Source of the DNA: Niastella soli
GTDB taxonomy: Bacteria > Bacteroidota > Bacteroidia > Chitinophagales > Chitinophagaceae
Direction: 5' to 3'
Length of the DNA stretch: 64,000 nt
NCBI RefSeq assembly: GCF_017742245.1
Contig: NZ_JAGHKO010000014.1
Span: 186,001-250,000, forward strand
Within the stretch, counting starts at the first letter, position 1, and the number at the start of each line of letters is the position of its first letter. Made by a program: the position numbers and the translations under genes. The notes below the pieces were generated by a model that saw nothing but the letters and a program-made list of their open reading frames with translations, had not been told where the DNA came from and searched no databases. Of this stretch, positions 21,485 to 28,625 are shown piece by piece.

Positions 21485-23428
21485 ATGCGACAACTTGCAG
21501 CTATATTATTTGCCGATATGACGGGTTATACCGCCCTGATGCAGGAAAATGAGCAACTGGCCCGTACCAAACGCCAGCGGCTGAAAGAAGTACTGGAGGC
21601 TACCATTCCTCAATTCCATGGAAAAATTTTGCAATATTATGGTGATGGATCACTGAGCATTTTCAACAGCGCCATCGATAGTGTGCATGCTGCCATTGAG
21701 ATCCAGCAACAGCTACAGCAATCGCCCAAAGTTGATCTGCGCATCGGTATCCACACCGGTGATGTGATCATCGAAGAAGAAGCTATTTATGGCGACGGCG
21801 TTAACCTGGCCTCCCGCATCGAGTCGCTGGCCGTGCCTGGTGGTGTTTTTGTCTCTGAAAAAGTATTTGATGAGCTCCGCAACCAGGAACATATTCAAAC
21901 CCGTGAACTGGGTTATTTCGAATTAAAAAATATAAAACAACCCACACGGGTTTTTGCCATAGCCAACAATGGCATCGTGGTGCCCGGTCGTAATGAAGTG
22001 CGGGGAAAAACAGCAGCGCCCATCAATCGCCTGGCGGTGCTGCCCTTTGTAAACATGAGCGCCGATCCCGAAAATGAATATTTCAGTGACGGCATTACCG
22101 AAGAACTGTTGAATGCCCTTACCCGGGTAGACGGGCTGCAGGTAACCTCCCGCACCTCCGCCTTTGCATTTAAAGGAAAAAATGACGACATCCGCGATAT
22201 TGCCATTCAACTGAACGTTGACAAAGTGCTGGAAGGAAGTGTACGCAAGGCCGGCAACCGCGTGCGTATAACCGCCCAGTTGATCAATGCCGCCGATGGC
22301 TTTCACATCTGGAGTGAGACCTACGACCGCAAACTCGATGATATCTTTGAAGTACAGGACGAGATCAGCGCCATCATCACCAATAAGCTAAAAGAGAATC
22401 TCTCCTTTTCGCAAAAAACAGTGCCGGCCATTAAATCGAGCATTAAGAACATTACTGCCTATACGCACTATTTAAAAGGACTGCATTTCAAAAATAAATT
22501 AACGCCCGGCGATACCCGCAAGGCCATTGAATGTTTTAAACAGGCCATTGCCTTAGAACCTGGTTATGCGGAAGCCCATGCTATGGTGGCGCAATGTTAC
22601 TGCCAACTGGGCACCCAGGGACAAATGATCCCGCATACGGCATTTGAAATTGGCCATCAGTATGCCGACAAAGCCCTGGAGCTGGATGACACCATTGCAG
22701 AAGGACATGTCGCCAAAGCCATGACTTATTTGTATTATGATTGGAAATGGCAGGCTGCCTATGATTCCTTACAAAAAGCCATTGAACTCAATCCCGGGGC
22801 TGTAGTGGCTTATGACCTGCTGGGATTTTATTATATCACCAAAGGGCAAAAAGCCCAGGCCGTTAAAGTGCTGGAAGAAGCGGAACAGATCGACCCCCTG
22901 TCACCCATTATCATTCGCTCCCTGGGCATGACGTATATTTTTGCAGAACGGTTTGATGATGGCATTGGCCAGGCAGAAAAACTACTGGAGATGAACCCCG
23001 AAATGCGGAGCGCCATTGAATTAAAAGCCTGGTGTATTGGCCTGAAGGGCGACTGGCAAACCGCTCTCGAATACTTTAAAGAGTTTCACCGGCTTACCAA
23101 TCATCCGTTGAAAGGCATGATGGGGCTAGGCCACGCCTATGCCCGCTTAGGCAAGATTGATAAAGCCATGGAATGCATTCATAAACTGGAACAACGTGAG
23201 CTGGATGAGCCCGATTCCGTAATAGACGGTGATTTTGCCTCAATATATCTGGCCCTGGGCAACCTGGATAAAACTTTTTATTACCTGAACCTGTGTATAG
23301 ACAAAAGACTGGGCCCCGTGGCCTATTTTATTGAATACCCGCCTTACAGGGTCGTAAAGGCAGATCCCAGGTTTTCAGCATTGAAACACCGGATGGGCAT
23401 TTCTACCGAAGCATTCCCTTCCAAATAG
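21485..23428 (+). CDS. Class III nucleotide cyclase domain fused to TolB-like and TPR domains
   Basis: 647 residues. Residues 5-160 are a class III cyclase catalytic domain. Metal-binding Asp11 (FADMTGYT) and Asp54 (YYGDGS) are present, and so are the transition-state Asn107 and Arg111 (GDGVNLASR). The two purine-selecting positions are not canonical: the Lys expected 4 residues before Asp54 is Gln50, and the Asp expected 7 residues before Asn107 is Ala100. Residues about 180-310 form a TolB/FlgO-like domain (AVLPFVNMSADPENEYFSDG, VDKVLEGSVRKAGNRVRIT). TPR units run from about 325 to 635. No membrane segment is seen, so the protein is probably cytoplasmic. The architecture is common in Bacteroidota and rhizobia. 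The product nucleotide cannot be inferred. It stands alone, with no close operon partner. Confidence 0.92.
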   Translation: MRQLAAILFADMTGYTALMQENEQLARTKRQRLKEVLEATIPQFHGKILQYYGDGSLSIFNSAIDSVHAAIEIQQQLQQSPKVDLRIGIHTGDVIIEEEAIYGDGVNLASRIESLAVPGGVFVSEKVFDELRNQEHIQTRELGYFELKNIKQPTRVFAIANNGIVVPGRNEVRGKTAAPINRLAVLPFVNMSADPENEYFSDGITEELLNALTRVDGLQVTSRTSAFAFKGKNDDIRDIAIQLNVDKVLEGSVRKAGNRVRITAQLINAADGFHIWSETYDRKLDDIFEVQDEISAIITNKLKENLSFSQKTVPAIKSSIKNITAYTHYLKGLHFKNKLTPGDTRKAIECFKQAIALEPGYAEAHAMVAQCYCQLGTQGQMIPHTAFEIGHQYADKALELDDTIAEGHVAKAMTYLYYDWKWQAAYDSLQKAIELNPGAVVAYDLLGFYYITKGQKAQAVKVLEEAEQIDPLSPIIIRSLGMTYIFAERFDDGIGQAEKLLEMNPEMRSAIELKAWCIGLKGDWQTALEYFKEFHRLTNHPLKGMMGLGHAYARLGKIDKAMECIHKLEQRELDEPDSVIDGDFASIYLALGNLDKTFYYLNLCIDKRLGPVAYFIEYPPYRVVKADPRFSALKHRMGISTEAFPSK

Positions 23429-23518
23429 CGCCTTTTTGAACTACTTTTGAGCCCTTAAAGAATAGAATTTTCAATAATTCATGGTTCCACCCGCTGAATT
23501 ATTAAACAACAGGGCAAT

Positions 23519-24487
23519 ATGGCATTATTAAAGGTTTCCGGGATCAACAAACAATTGGGTACTACCGTAGTTTTACAGGATATCACGTTCCAACAGAAGA
23601 AATTTCAAAAACTGGCGATCGTGGGGGAATCCGGATCAGGAAAAAGCACCCTGCTAAAGATCATCGGCGGACTGGTTCAGCCCGATACCGGAAAGGTGTT
23701 GTTTGAGAACAAACACGTGGAAGGGCCGAATGAAAGATTGATCCCCGGTCATCCCAAAATGGCGTATTTGTCGCAACATTTTGAACTGCGCAACAATTAC
23801 CGGGTAGAAGAAATACTGGAATACGCCAATAAACTGCCAGAACAGGAAGCAGAAACGCTGTTTGAAGTATGCCATATCCGCCATTTATTAAAACGGAAGA
23901 CCGACCAGGTATCCGGTGGCGAAAAGCAACGGATTGCCATGGCCCGGCTACTGATCGGCGCTCCAAAACTATTCTTACTGGATGAACCGTTCTCCAACCT
24001 CGATAACCTGCATCGCAATACCCTGCGGGGTGTTATTCGCGCCATGGGCGAAAAACTGGGCATCACCTGTCTGATGGTATCGCACGATCCGGTTGACGCT
24101 TTAAGCTGGGCCGATGAGATCATTGTCATGAAAAGCGGTCAGATCATTCAACAGGATACCCCGGAAAAAATATACCGCCAGCCTGTTAATGAATATGCAG
24201 CCGGATTATTCGGCAAATTCAATTCCTTTACCAAAGCCGAAGCTGCCGCATTTGGCGATGTCCCTAAAGGATACGGTAATAGAAAGCAATTGTACATCAG
24301 ACCAGAAGCTTTTACCCTGGCCCCTAAAAAAGGCAGGACGGCCATTCCCGGAAAAGTGACGGAGGTATCCTTCCTGGGCAACAGTTATGAAATTGAAATT
24401 GCCTTGTCCAATAGCCTGGTCACCGTACGAACAGACGTTAATTCAGCAGATAAAGGCGATACGGTTTATGTGACTTTTAAAAAATAA
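23519..24487 (+). CDS. ABC transporter ATP-binding protein with C-terminal TOBE-like domain
   Basis: 322 residues. Walker A GESGSGKST at 36-44, Q-loop Gln86 (YLSQ), signature VSGGEKQR at 131-138, Walker B LFLLDE at 151-156, and H-loop His189 (SHD) are all intact, so it should hydrolyse ATP. Residues from about 235 form a TOBE-like beta domain (LYIRPEAFTL, GKVTEVSFLGNSYEIEI) as in importers of the PotA/FbpC/CysA/ModC type. No permease or binding protein is nearby, so the substrate is unknown and it probably works with subunits encoded elsewhere. The AraC-type gene follows after only 6 bp, which suggests co-transcription. Confidence 0.92.
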   Translation: MALLKVSGINKQLGTTVVLQDITFQQKKFQKLAIVGESGSGKSTLLKIIGGLVQPDTGKVLFENKHVEGPNERLIPGHPKMAYLSQHFELRNNYRVEEILEYANKLPEQEAETLFEVCHIRHLLKRKTDQVSGGEKQRIAMARLLIGAPKLFLLDEPFSNLDNLHRNTLRGVIRAMGEKLGITCLMVSHDPVDALSWADEIIVMKSGQIIQQDTPEKIYRQPVNEYAAGLFGKFNSFTKAEAAAFGDVPKGYGNRKQLYIRPEAFTLAPKKGRTAIPGKVTEVSFLGNSYEIEIALSNSLVTVRTDVNSADKGDTVYVTFKK

Positions 24488-24493
24488 CTTATC

Positions 24494-24868
24494 ATGGAAA
24501 TCATTACTACTCCTGGCATATCATTTCGTCAGAAAGAAATAGTGAAGCAATATACTGCCGCGCTGGACAAACATATGCTTGAATTAAAAGCCGGTGAGGT
24601 AGAAGTAATGTTCGAGATCAGGGACTTTGCCGAGCTGTTACATATACACCCCGTTCATTTAACCAATACCATCAAGGAAGTTACCGGTAAAAGCGCCTGC
24701 GATCTTTTTGAAGACCGCCTCGTTATGCTGTCAAAGGAAATGATTGCCACCACGCCCCTTTCTATCGGCGAAATAGCCCGTCAGCTCACGTATGATCCTT
24801 CCAATTTTGTAAAGTTCTTCAAAAAATACACCGGTATGACCCCTAAAAAATACCGGGATAGTTTGTAG
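24494..24868 (+). CDS. Small AraC-type DNA-binding protein (HTH domain only)
   Basis: 124 residues, little more than the two helix-turn-helix motifs of an AraC/XylS DNA-binding domain: FAELLHIHPVHLTNTIKEVT for the first, and IGEIARQLTYDPSNFVKFFK followed by KYTGMTPKKYRDSL for the second, which matches the usual C-terminal signature. There is no separate ligand-binding domain, only about 30 residues before the first HTH, so any signal must act through another protein or through its abundance. It is 6 bp downstream of the ABC ATPase. The stop codon is also the first three bases of a 7-bp-period repeat run. The triple 21-bp repeat just downstream could be its operator, but this is only a guess from proximity. 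Confidence 0.9.
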   Translation: MEIITTPGISFRQKEIVKQYTAALDKHMLELKAGEVEVMFEIRDFAELLHIHPVHLTNTIKEVTGKSACDLFEDRLVMLSKEMIATTPLSIGEIARQLTYDPSNFVKFFKKYTGMTPKKYRDSL

Positions 24869-24907
24869 TTATTTAGTTCTGAGTTCCAGGTTCTGATTTC
24901 TTAGTTC
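24866..24907. repeat. 7-bp-period repeat starting at a stop codon
   Basis: Six units in register: TAGTTAT, TTAGTTC, TGAGTTC, CAGGTTC, TGATTTC, TTAGTTC. The TAG of the first unit is the stop codon of the AraC-type gene. A closely similar run is found after the SDR gene. Confidence 0.75.
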
Positions 24908-24964
24908 GCCGCGTAGCGGTGTATTTTGTTGCCGCGACGGTGCTTTTTGCCTTTCAATCTTAAA

Positions 24965-25027
24965 CAGTCACCATTTTTACTGAAGCAGTCACCATTTTTC
25001 CTAAACCAGTCACCACACTAACCACAT
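24965..25027 (+). promoter_or_regulatory. Three direct repeats of a 21-bp unit upstream of the SDR gene
   Basis: CAGTCACCATTTTT recurs at 24965 and 24986, and CAGTCACCA with a diverged tail recurs at 25007. The period is exactly 21 bp, about two helical turns, so the copies lie on one face of the DNA. They end 39 bp before the SDR start codon. This layout fits operator sites for a transcription factor. It could also be a longer-period member of the 7-bp repeat family, since 21 is 3 x 7. Confidence 0.55.
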
Positions 25028-25066
25028 CATTTGTTGCCAATTTTGTGTAATAAATAAAAACACAAT

Positions 25067-25828
25067 ATGTCAACAACAAAAATCGCATTGGTAACCGGCG
25101 GTAGCCGTGGCCTGGGAAAAGATATGGCAATCAACCTGGCAAAAAAAGGGATCGATGTTCTTTTAACTTACAATAGCAATGAAGCCGCTGCAACCGAAGT
25201 GGTAAGATCCATTGAGGCATTGGGCCGGCAGGCAGCCGCTTTGCAACTCAATATGGCCGATCTAAGATCGTACAAAGCGTTTGTACAACAGGTAGCAACT
25301 ACATTGCAATCCAAATGGAATACCAACGCTTTCGATTTTCTAATCAATAATGCCGGTATTGGCGGTGGTGTACCTTTTGAAAATGTAACGGAAGAGTTTT
25401 TTGATGAATTTTTAAATGTACACTTTAAAGGTGTTTACTTTTTAACGCAACAGTTCGTGCCTTACATCAACAAAGGCGGCCGTATTATAAACATCTCAAC
25501 CGGCACTACCCGCTTTGCTCATCCTGGCTATTCAGTCTATGCATCCATGAAAGGCGCCATGGAAGTACTGACCAAATACATGGCCAAAGAGTTAGGTACT
25601 AAAGGAATTACAGCCAATATTGTAGCGCCAGGCCCCATCATTACCGATTTTAACAATGCTACCATTCGTAACAATCCCAAAATGCAGGAATTCCTCAGCT
25701 CATTGTCACCATTAAATCGTGTGGGGGAAGCTGAAGACATCGGTCCGGTAGTAGCATTCTTATGCACCAACGATGCTGCATGGATAAATGGTCAGCGGAT
25801 TGAAGTGGCAGGTGGAATTAATTTGTAG
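25067..25828 (+). CDS. SDR family NAD(P)-dependent oxidoreductase
   Basis: 253 residues, the usual length for a classical short-chain dehydrogenase. The nucleotide-binding TGGSRGLG motif is at 10-17, NNAG near 94-97, and the catalytic Tyr-x3-Lys is YASMK in PGYSVYASMKGAMEV. The adenine-binding region has an Arg-rich turn (GGSRGLGK), so NADP(H) may be preferred. The C-terminus WINGQRIEVAGGINL is typical of FabG-like enzymes. It probably reduces or oxidises a small carbonyl or alcohol; the substrate cannot be read from the sequence. It stands alone, preceded by the 21-bp triple repeat, and its TAG stop is the start of a 7-bp-period run. Confidence 0.93.
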   Translation: MSTTKIALVTGGSRGLGKDMAINLAKKGIDVLLTYNSNEAAATEVVRSIEALGRQAAALQLNMADLRSYKAFVQQVATTLQSKWNTNAFDFLINNAGIGGGVPFENVTEEFFDEFLNVHFKGVYFLTQQFVPYINKGGRIINISTGTTRFAHPGYSVYASMKGAMEVLTKYMAKELGTKGITANIVAPGPIITDFNNATIRNNPKMQEFLSSLSPLNRVGEAEDIGPVVAFLCTNDAAWINGQRIEVAGGINL

Positions 25829-25853
25829 TTCCAGGTTGAAAGTTGAAAGCTAT
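25826..25853. repeat. 7-bp-period repeat starting at a stop codon
   Basis: Four units: TAGTTCC, AGGTTGA, AAGTTGA, AAGCTAT. The TAG is the stop codon of the SDR gene, the same arrangement as at 24866. Confidence 0.65.
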
Positions 25854-26158
25854 TTGGCTGCTTCACTTTGTGTGGGGCAGCTTTTTATTTTATAATATCG
25901 CCAACTGCAAAGCAGATCACTAAAGACATTAAAGACTTCAACGATTATTTTATTACTAACGTCGTATCACATTTGCTATTCTATACAAACTTGACCTCTA
26001 TCAAAAAATACAAGCATTTGATAAACTTTGTAAACTGTTTATGTACAATTTTATAATTTTAACAGCAAAGGTAGCTAGTTGCTCGAAGGTGAGTGACTGA
26101 CTTTAGCATTCTACCGGAAAAGAATATTGACTAGTTATATAGCTAAAAGACGGAGTAG
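25854..26158. other. AT-rich spacer, nothing recognised
   Basis: A 62-codon reading frame (25868-26056) is present, but its composition is low-complexity and AT-rich and it resembles no protein I know. I see no RNA gene or repeat here. Confidence 0.5.
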
Positions 26159-26474
26159 ATGAAATATGAAGCTTACACTGACCTTGCCATAACTGATAAC
26201 TATAGTATTCATAAGCGATAACGGCGATAGAAATAAAATATTAGCTACTGTTGCTAAAGCAGTTGACGACTTTACTGAGAAGTACCCTGATCGGTGGGTA
26301 ATTTTTAGAGGAAGTACACGTGAAAGGACCAGGTTATATCGAATGGCGGTCGGTATAAATCAAGATGAACTTTCTGCAAAATTTGAGATCTATGTTTACG
26401 TGGAAGACCAAATATTACCCTTTGCTAAAAACCTGGAAATCAATGCATTTTTAATTAAAAGGAAAATTTTGTAA
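26159..26474 (+). pseudogene. Decayed DUF6934-type gene (internal deletion and frameshift)
   Basis: The first frame (from ATG 26159) gives MKYEAYTDLAITDNYSIHKR and then a stop at 26221. A second frame, open from 26193 to a TAA at 26474, gives ISDNGDRNKILATVAKAVDD, then RWVIFRGSTRERTRLYRMAV and FEIYVYVEDQ, ending NLEINAFLIKRKIL. From memory this matches the C-terminal two thirds of DUF6934, a Bacteroidota family of about 150 residues with a conserved NGD-x-x-K-x-LATV and GST-x-x-RTRLY core. The N-terminal piece resembles the start of the same family, so the middle appears deleted and the frames no longer join. The family assignment is from recall. The two-frame split is seen directly. Confidence 0.65.
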
Positions 26475-26485
26475 CTTTATTGCCC

Positions 26486-26647
26486 ATGAAAAAGTCTTTT
26501 CAGAAAAAAAGCGACTTATTTAATCAAGTATTTACTTATACTATTGATGAAAACCTCAACAAATTAAAGGGCAAAGTGCTTGCTCCGAAAAAGCTTGCTG
26601 AGGCTAATGAATTGCTTAGAAAACTCAAAACACCTTTACCCAAGTAA
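26486..26647 (+). CDS. Small basic hypothetical protein, putative partner of the DUF6934 relic
   Basis: 53 residues (MKKSFQKKSDLFNQVFTYTI, ending LLRKLKTPLPK), Lys-rich with a helical core (LKGKVLAPKKLAEANELLRK). It starts 11 bp after the end of the DUF6934 relic and is followed 28 bp later by a Rho-independent terminator, so it was probably the second gene of a two-gene unit. Its codon use and clean ATG and TAA support a real gene despite its size. The pairing of a decayed larger gene with an intact small one resembles the remains of a toxin-antitoxin-like pair, but I have no evidence for that function. Confidence 0.6.
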   Translation: MKKSFQKKSDLFNQVFTYTIDENLNKLKGKVLAPKKLAEANELLRKLKTPLPK

Positions 26648-26675
26648 TTCATTTTAGATTGTTATAAATATTTCA

Positions 26676-26698
26676 AACCGCCCAAAAGGCGGTTTTTT
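26676..26698 (+). terminator. Rho-independent terminator
   Basis: Stem AACCGCC / GGCGGTT with a 5-nt loop, followed by a run of six T (two shared with the stem). It ends the transcript of the DUF6934 relic and the small ORF. Confidence 0.85.
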
Positions 26699-26797
26699 AT
26701 TTTCCATCTCCCCATTTCACCGATACATCTCACCGGTTTGTCGACACACTCCTATTCTAGGGACCTTGTACCAAACACATCCTGAAAATTCAACGTA

Positions 26798-27862
26798 TCA
26801 TGTTCCATGCAGGTGCATAGATGGCGGCAATGGCACATTGTCGTCCGGCGCCAGCATTGAGTTCTTTAAAAAACTGGAATCGGTCAACGTTTGCAGAAAA
26901 GCGGTCAATTGCCCGATCTCGTAATTCGAGAGCGGCAATTTGTGCTGCAACAAAGAATCGGTCGTTGAGGCAACCGCCATATCCCGCCGGTAATGGTCAA
27001 ATACATTAAGCAGGGAGAAAAAACGGCCATCATGCCCATAGGGAAAGGTCAGCATAACATTGCGCAATGAGGGCACTTTGAACTTCAATGAATCTTTCGG
27101 GTTGCCGGTAATTGTCATTCGTCCATAATCATTCAGGGTCTCATCAACAGGTAAGCCGGTATTACGGTACGACAAATCCGTAAAAAACGGCTCTTTATGA
27201 CAGGAACTGCATTTCTGTTTAAAGATGTCGTACCCCAGCTGTTCTGCCAATTGGAACGTGGCTTCCCCACGCATTACCTGGTCGTATTTGCTGTTGCTGC
27301 TAACCAGCATTAGCATGTATTGACTCAAGGCTTTTGTAAGGCGTTGGGTATTGATGAGCGGGCTTCCAAATGCAGCCCTGAACATTTTGGGATAATCAGC
27401 ATCCTGTTGCAACTTATGAATAACACCGGCCACTGTTTCGCCCATTTCATTGGGAGCTGTAAACGGCATCAATGGTTGCAGATCGAGGTGCGCAATGCCG
27501 CCATCCCACATAAAATCGCTTTGCCAGGCCAGGTTCTGTAAAGCCGGTGCGTTGCGGGTGGTGAGGGAACTGTTTACGCCATGACTGAGGTTGTGCTCAA
27601 AGGTTGAAAAAGCGGCAAACTGCTGGTGACAACTTCCACAGGAAATGGTTGAATCAATACTTAACCGTGGATCAAAAAACAATTTTCTTCCCAGAAGAAA
27701 ACCTTCACGGGTAAGCGGATTGCTGGTGAGATCATATTTCGGTTTGGGCCAGTTTCGGGGCACAACGAAAGATAATGGTGTGGGTGTTTTACCGCCTTCT
27801 ATCCAGGCAATTCCGAGGAATAGCGCGAACAGTAATCCTGATATGGTGATGATCGCTTTCAT
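26798..27862 (-). CDS. Di-heme cytochrome c peroxidase family protein (MbnH/CcpA/MauG-like)
   Basis: 354 residues from ATG 27862. The longer in-frame reading to 27976 would place 38 residues before the signal anchor (MKAIITISGLLFALFLGIAW) and is not accepted. Two c-type heme motifs, CGSCH (75-79) and CSSCH (218-222), and the family segments LGRKLFFDPRLS, FMWDGGIAHLDLQP and FKVPSLRNVMLTFPYGHDG place it in the bacterial di-heme peroxidase family, which acts in the periplasm. The start codon overlaps the stop of the MbnP-like gene by 4 bp (ATGA), so the two are translationally coupled. In known MbnP/MbnH pairs the di-heme enzyme oxidises a Trp of MbnP to kynurenine to create a copper site. A role of that kind is inferred here from the pairing. 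Confidence 0.92.
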   Translation of the reverse strand: MKAIITISGLLFALFLGIAWIEGGKTPTPLSFVVPRNWPKPKYDLTSNPLTREGFLLGRKLFFDPRLSIDSTISCGSCHQQFAAFSTFEHNLSHGVNSSLTTRNAPALQNLAWQSDFMWDGGIAHLDLQPLMPFTAPNEMGETVAGVIHKLQQDADYPKMFRAAFGSPLINTQRLTKALSQYMLMLVSSNSKYDQVMRGEATFQLAEQLGYDIFKQKCSSCHKEPFFTDLSYRNTGLPVDETLNDYGRMTITGNPKDSLKFKVPSLRNVMLTFPYGHDGRFFSLLNVFDHYRRDMAVASTTDSLLQHKLPLSNYEIGQLTAFLQTLTDSSFLKNSMLAPDDNVPLPPSMHLHGT

Positions 27863-28587
27863 GGCGCTACGGAAAACATTGTTGAATAATTGTCGGCCAG
27901 TTGCATGGCCAACCGACCGGGTTGATGACAAAGGGGTGATTGTGCAATGTGAATGGCATGCGTTGCATTGAACCATTTCACCAGATCGGCTTCAATGGTA
28001 ATAACCGGACTGGTGGTATTGAGTAGATCCAATTTAATTTTTCTACTGGCATTGTAAGGCGGCCTGAATCCGCCTGCATCCCAGTTTACCAGGTGTGCAG
28101 GGGCGTGCGATGAGTCGCTTTTACCTTCCAGTCTGGCAAAGATGTAACCGCTGTTCCAGGTCCAGAACATTCCATTGAGCGGATCAAGCGAACCAGTTTG
28201 CACCCCGCTGATGTTCAGGACACTGTCGACCCCGATCACAAAGGAAAGCGATTGCGGAGCAGTTACAGGGGTTGTAAATACTAATGTTTTTGAATGTGGG
28301 TCCGATTCATCTATCAGAAAGGTCTTATCAGAAAGGGCTGTTTCTTTTTGATCACTTCCCGCGATGCTAAGATGTGAAATATAATACTTGAAGCGGGTGA
28401 TGATTATCGGCTCTCCAAATGGGTTAGTATACGTTTCATTAAACAGCTGCAACTCGCGGTCACCCATTTTATGTTTGAATATAATAGTAACAGGACGCGA
28501 TGAATGTGTTTCAAAACTGATCAAAGGCAACAATGCCAGCCATATCAACAACGGGAATCGGAATAACTGTTTAGTGATGGAATTCAT
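27859..28587 (-). CDS. MbnP-like copper-binding protein
   Basis: 242 residues with a hydrophobic N-terminus serving as signal sequence (FRFPLLIWLALLPLISF). The hallmark of the MbnP family is present as SLDPLNGMFWTWNSGYIFAR, and the surrounding segments (FKYYISHLSI, LSFVIGVDSVLN, GGFRPPY) fit the family. Members are secreted or periplasmic copper proteins, and in the best-studied cases one Trp is turned into kynurenine by the partner MbnH. Trp residues in FWTW, LVNWDAGGF and VKWFNA are candidates. The gene is first of a two-gene unit with the di-heme peroxidase (4-bp overlap) and is divergent from the PKD protein gene with only 38 bp between the start codons. Confidence 0.85.
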   Translation of the reverse strand: MNSITKQLFRFPLLIWLALLPLISFETHSSRPVTIIFKHKMGDRELQLFNETYTNPFGEPIIITRFKYYISHLSIAGSDQKETALSDKTFLIDESDPHSKTLVFTTPVTAPQSLSFVIGVDSVLNISGVQTGSLDPLNGMFWTWNSGYIFARLEGKSDSSHAPAHLVNWDAGGFRPPYNASRKIKLDLLNTTSPVITIEADLVKWFNATHAIHIAQSPLCHQPGRLAMQLADNYSTMFSVAP

Positions 28588-28625
28588 TTAAAATAATTAC
28601 AACACTAAATTATACCAAATAGTGA

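Noticed and set aside
25868-26056. 62-codon reading frame after the SDR gene
   Set aside because: It is low-complexity and AT-rich, with no recognisable protein and no neighbour context.
27863-27976. 38-residue extension of the di-heme peroxidase containing Cys and His
   Set aside because: It lies inside the MbnP-like gene in another frame, and the signal anchor begins at 27862. The CNACHSHC-like string is an accident of frame.
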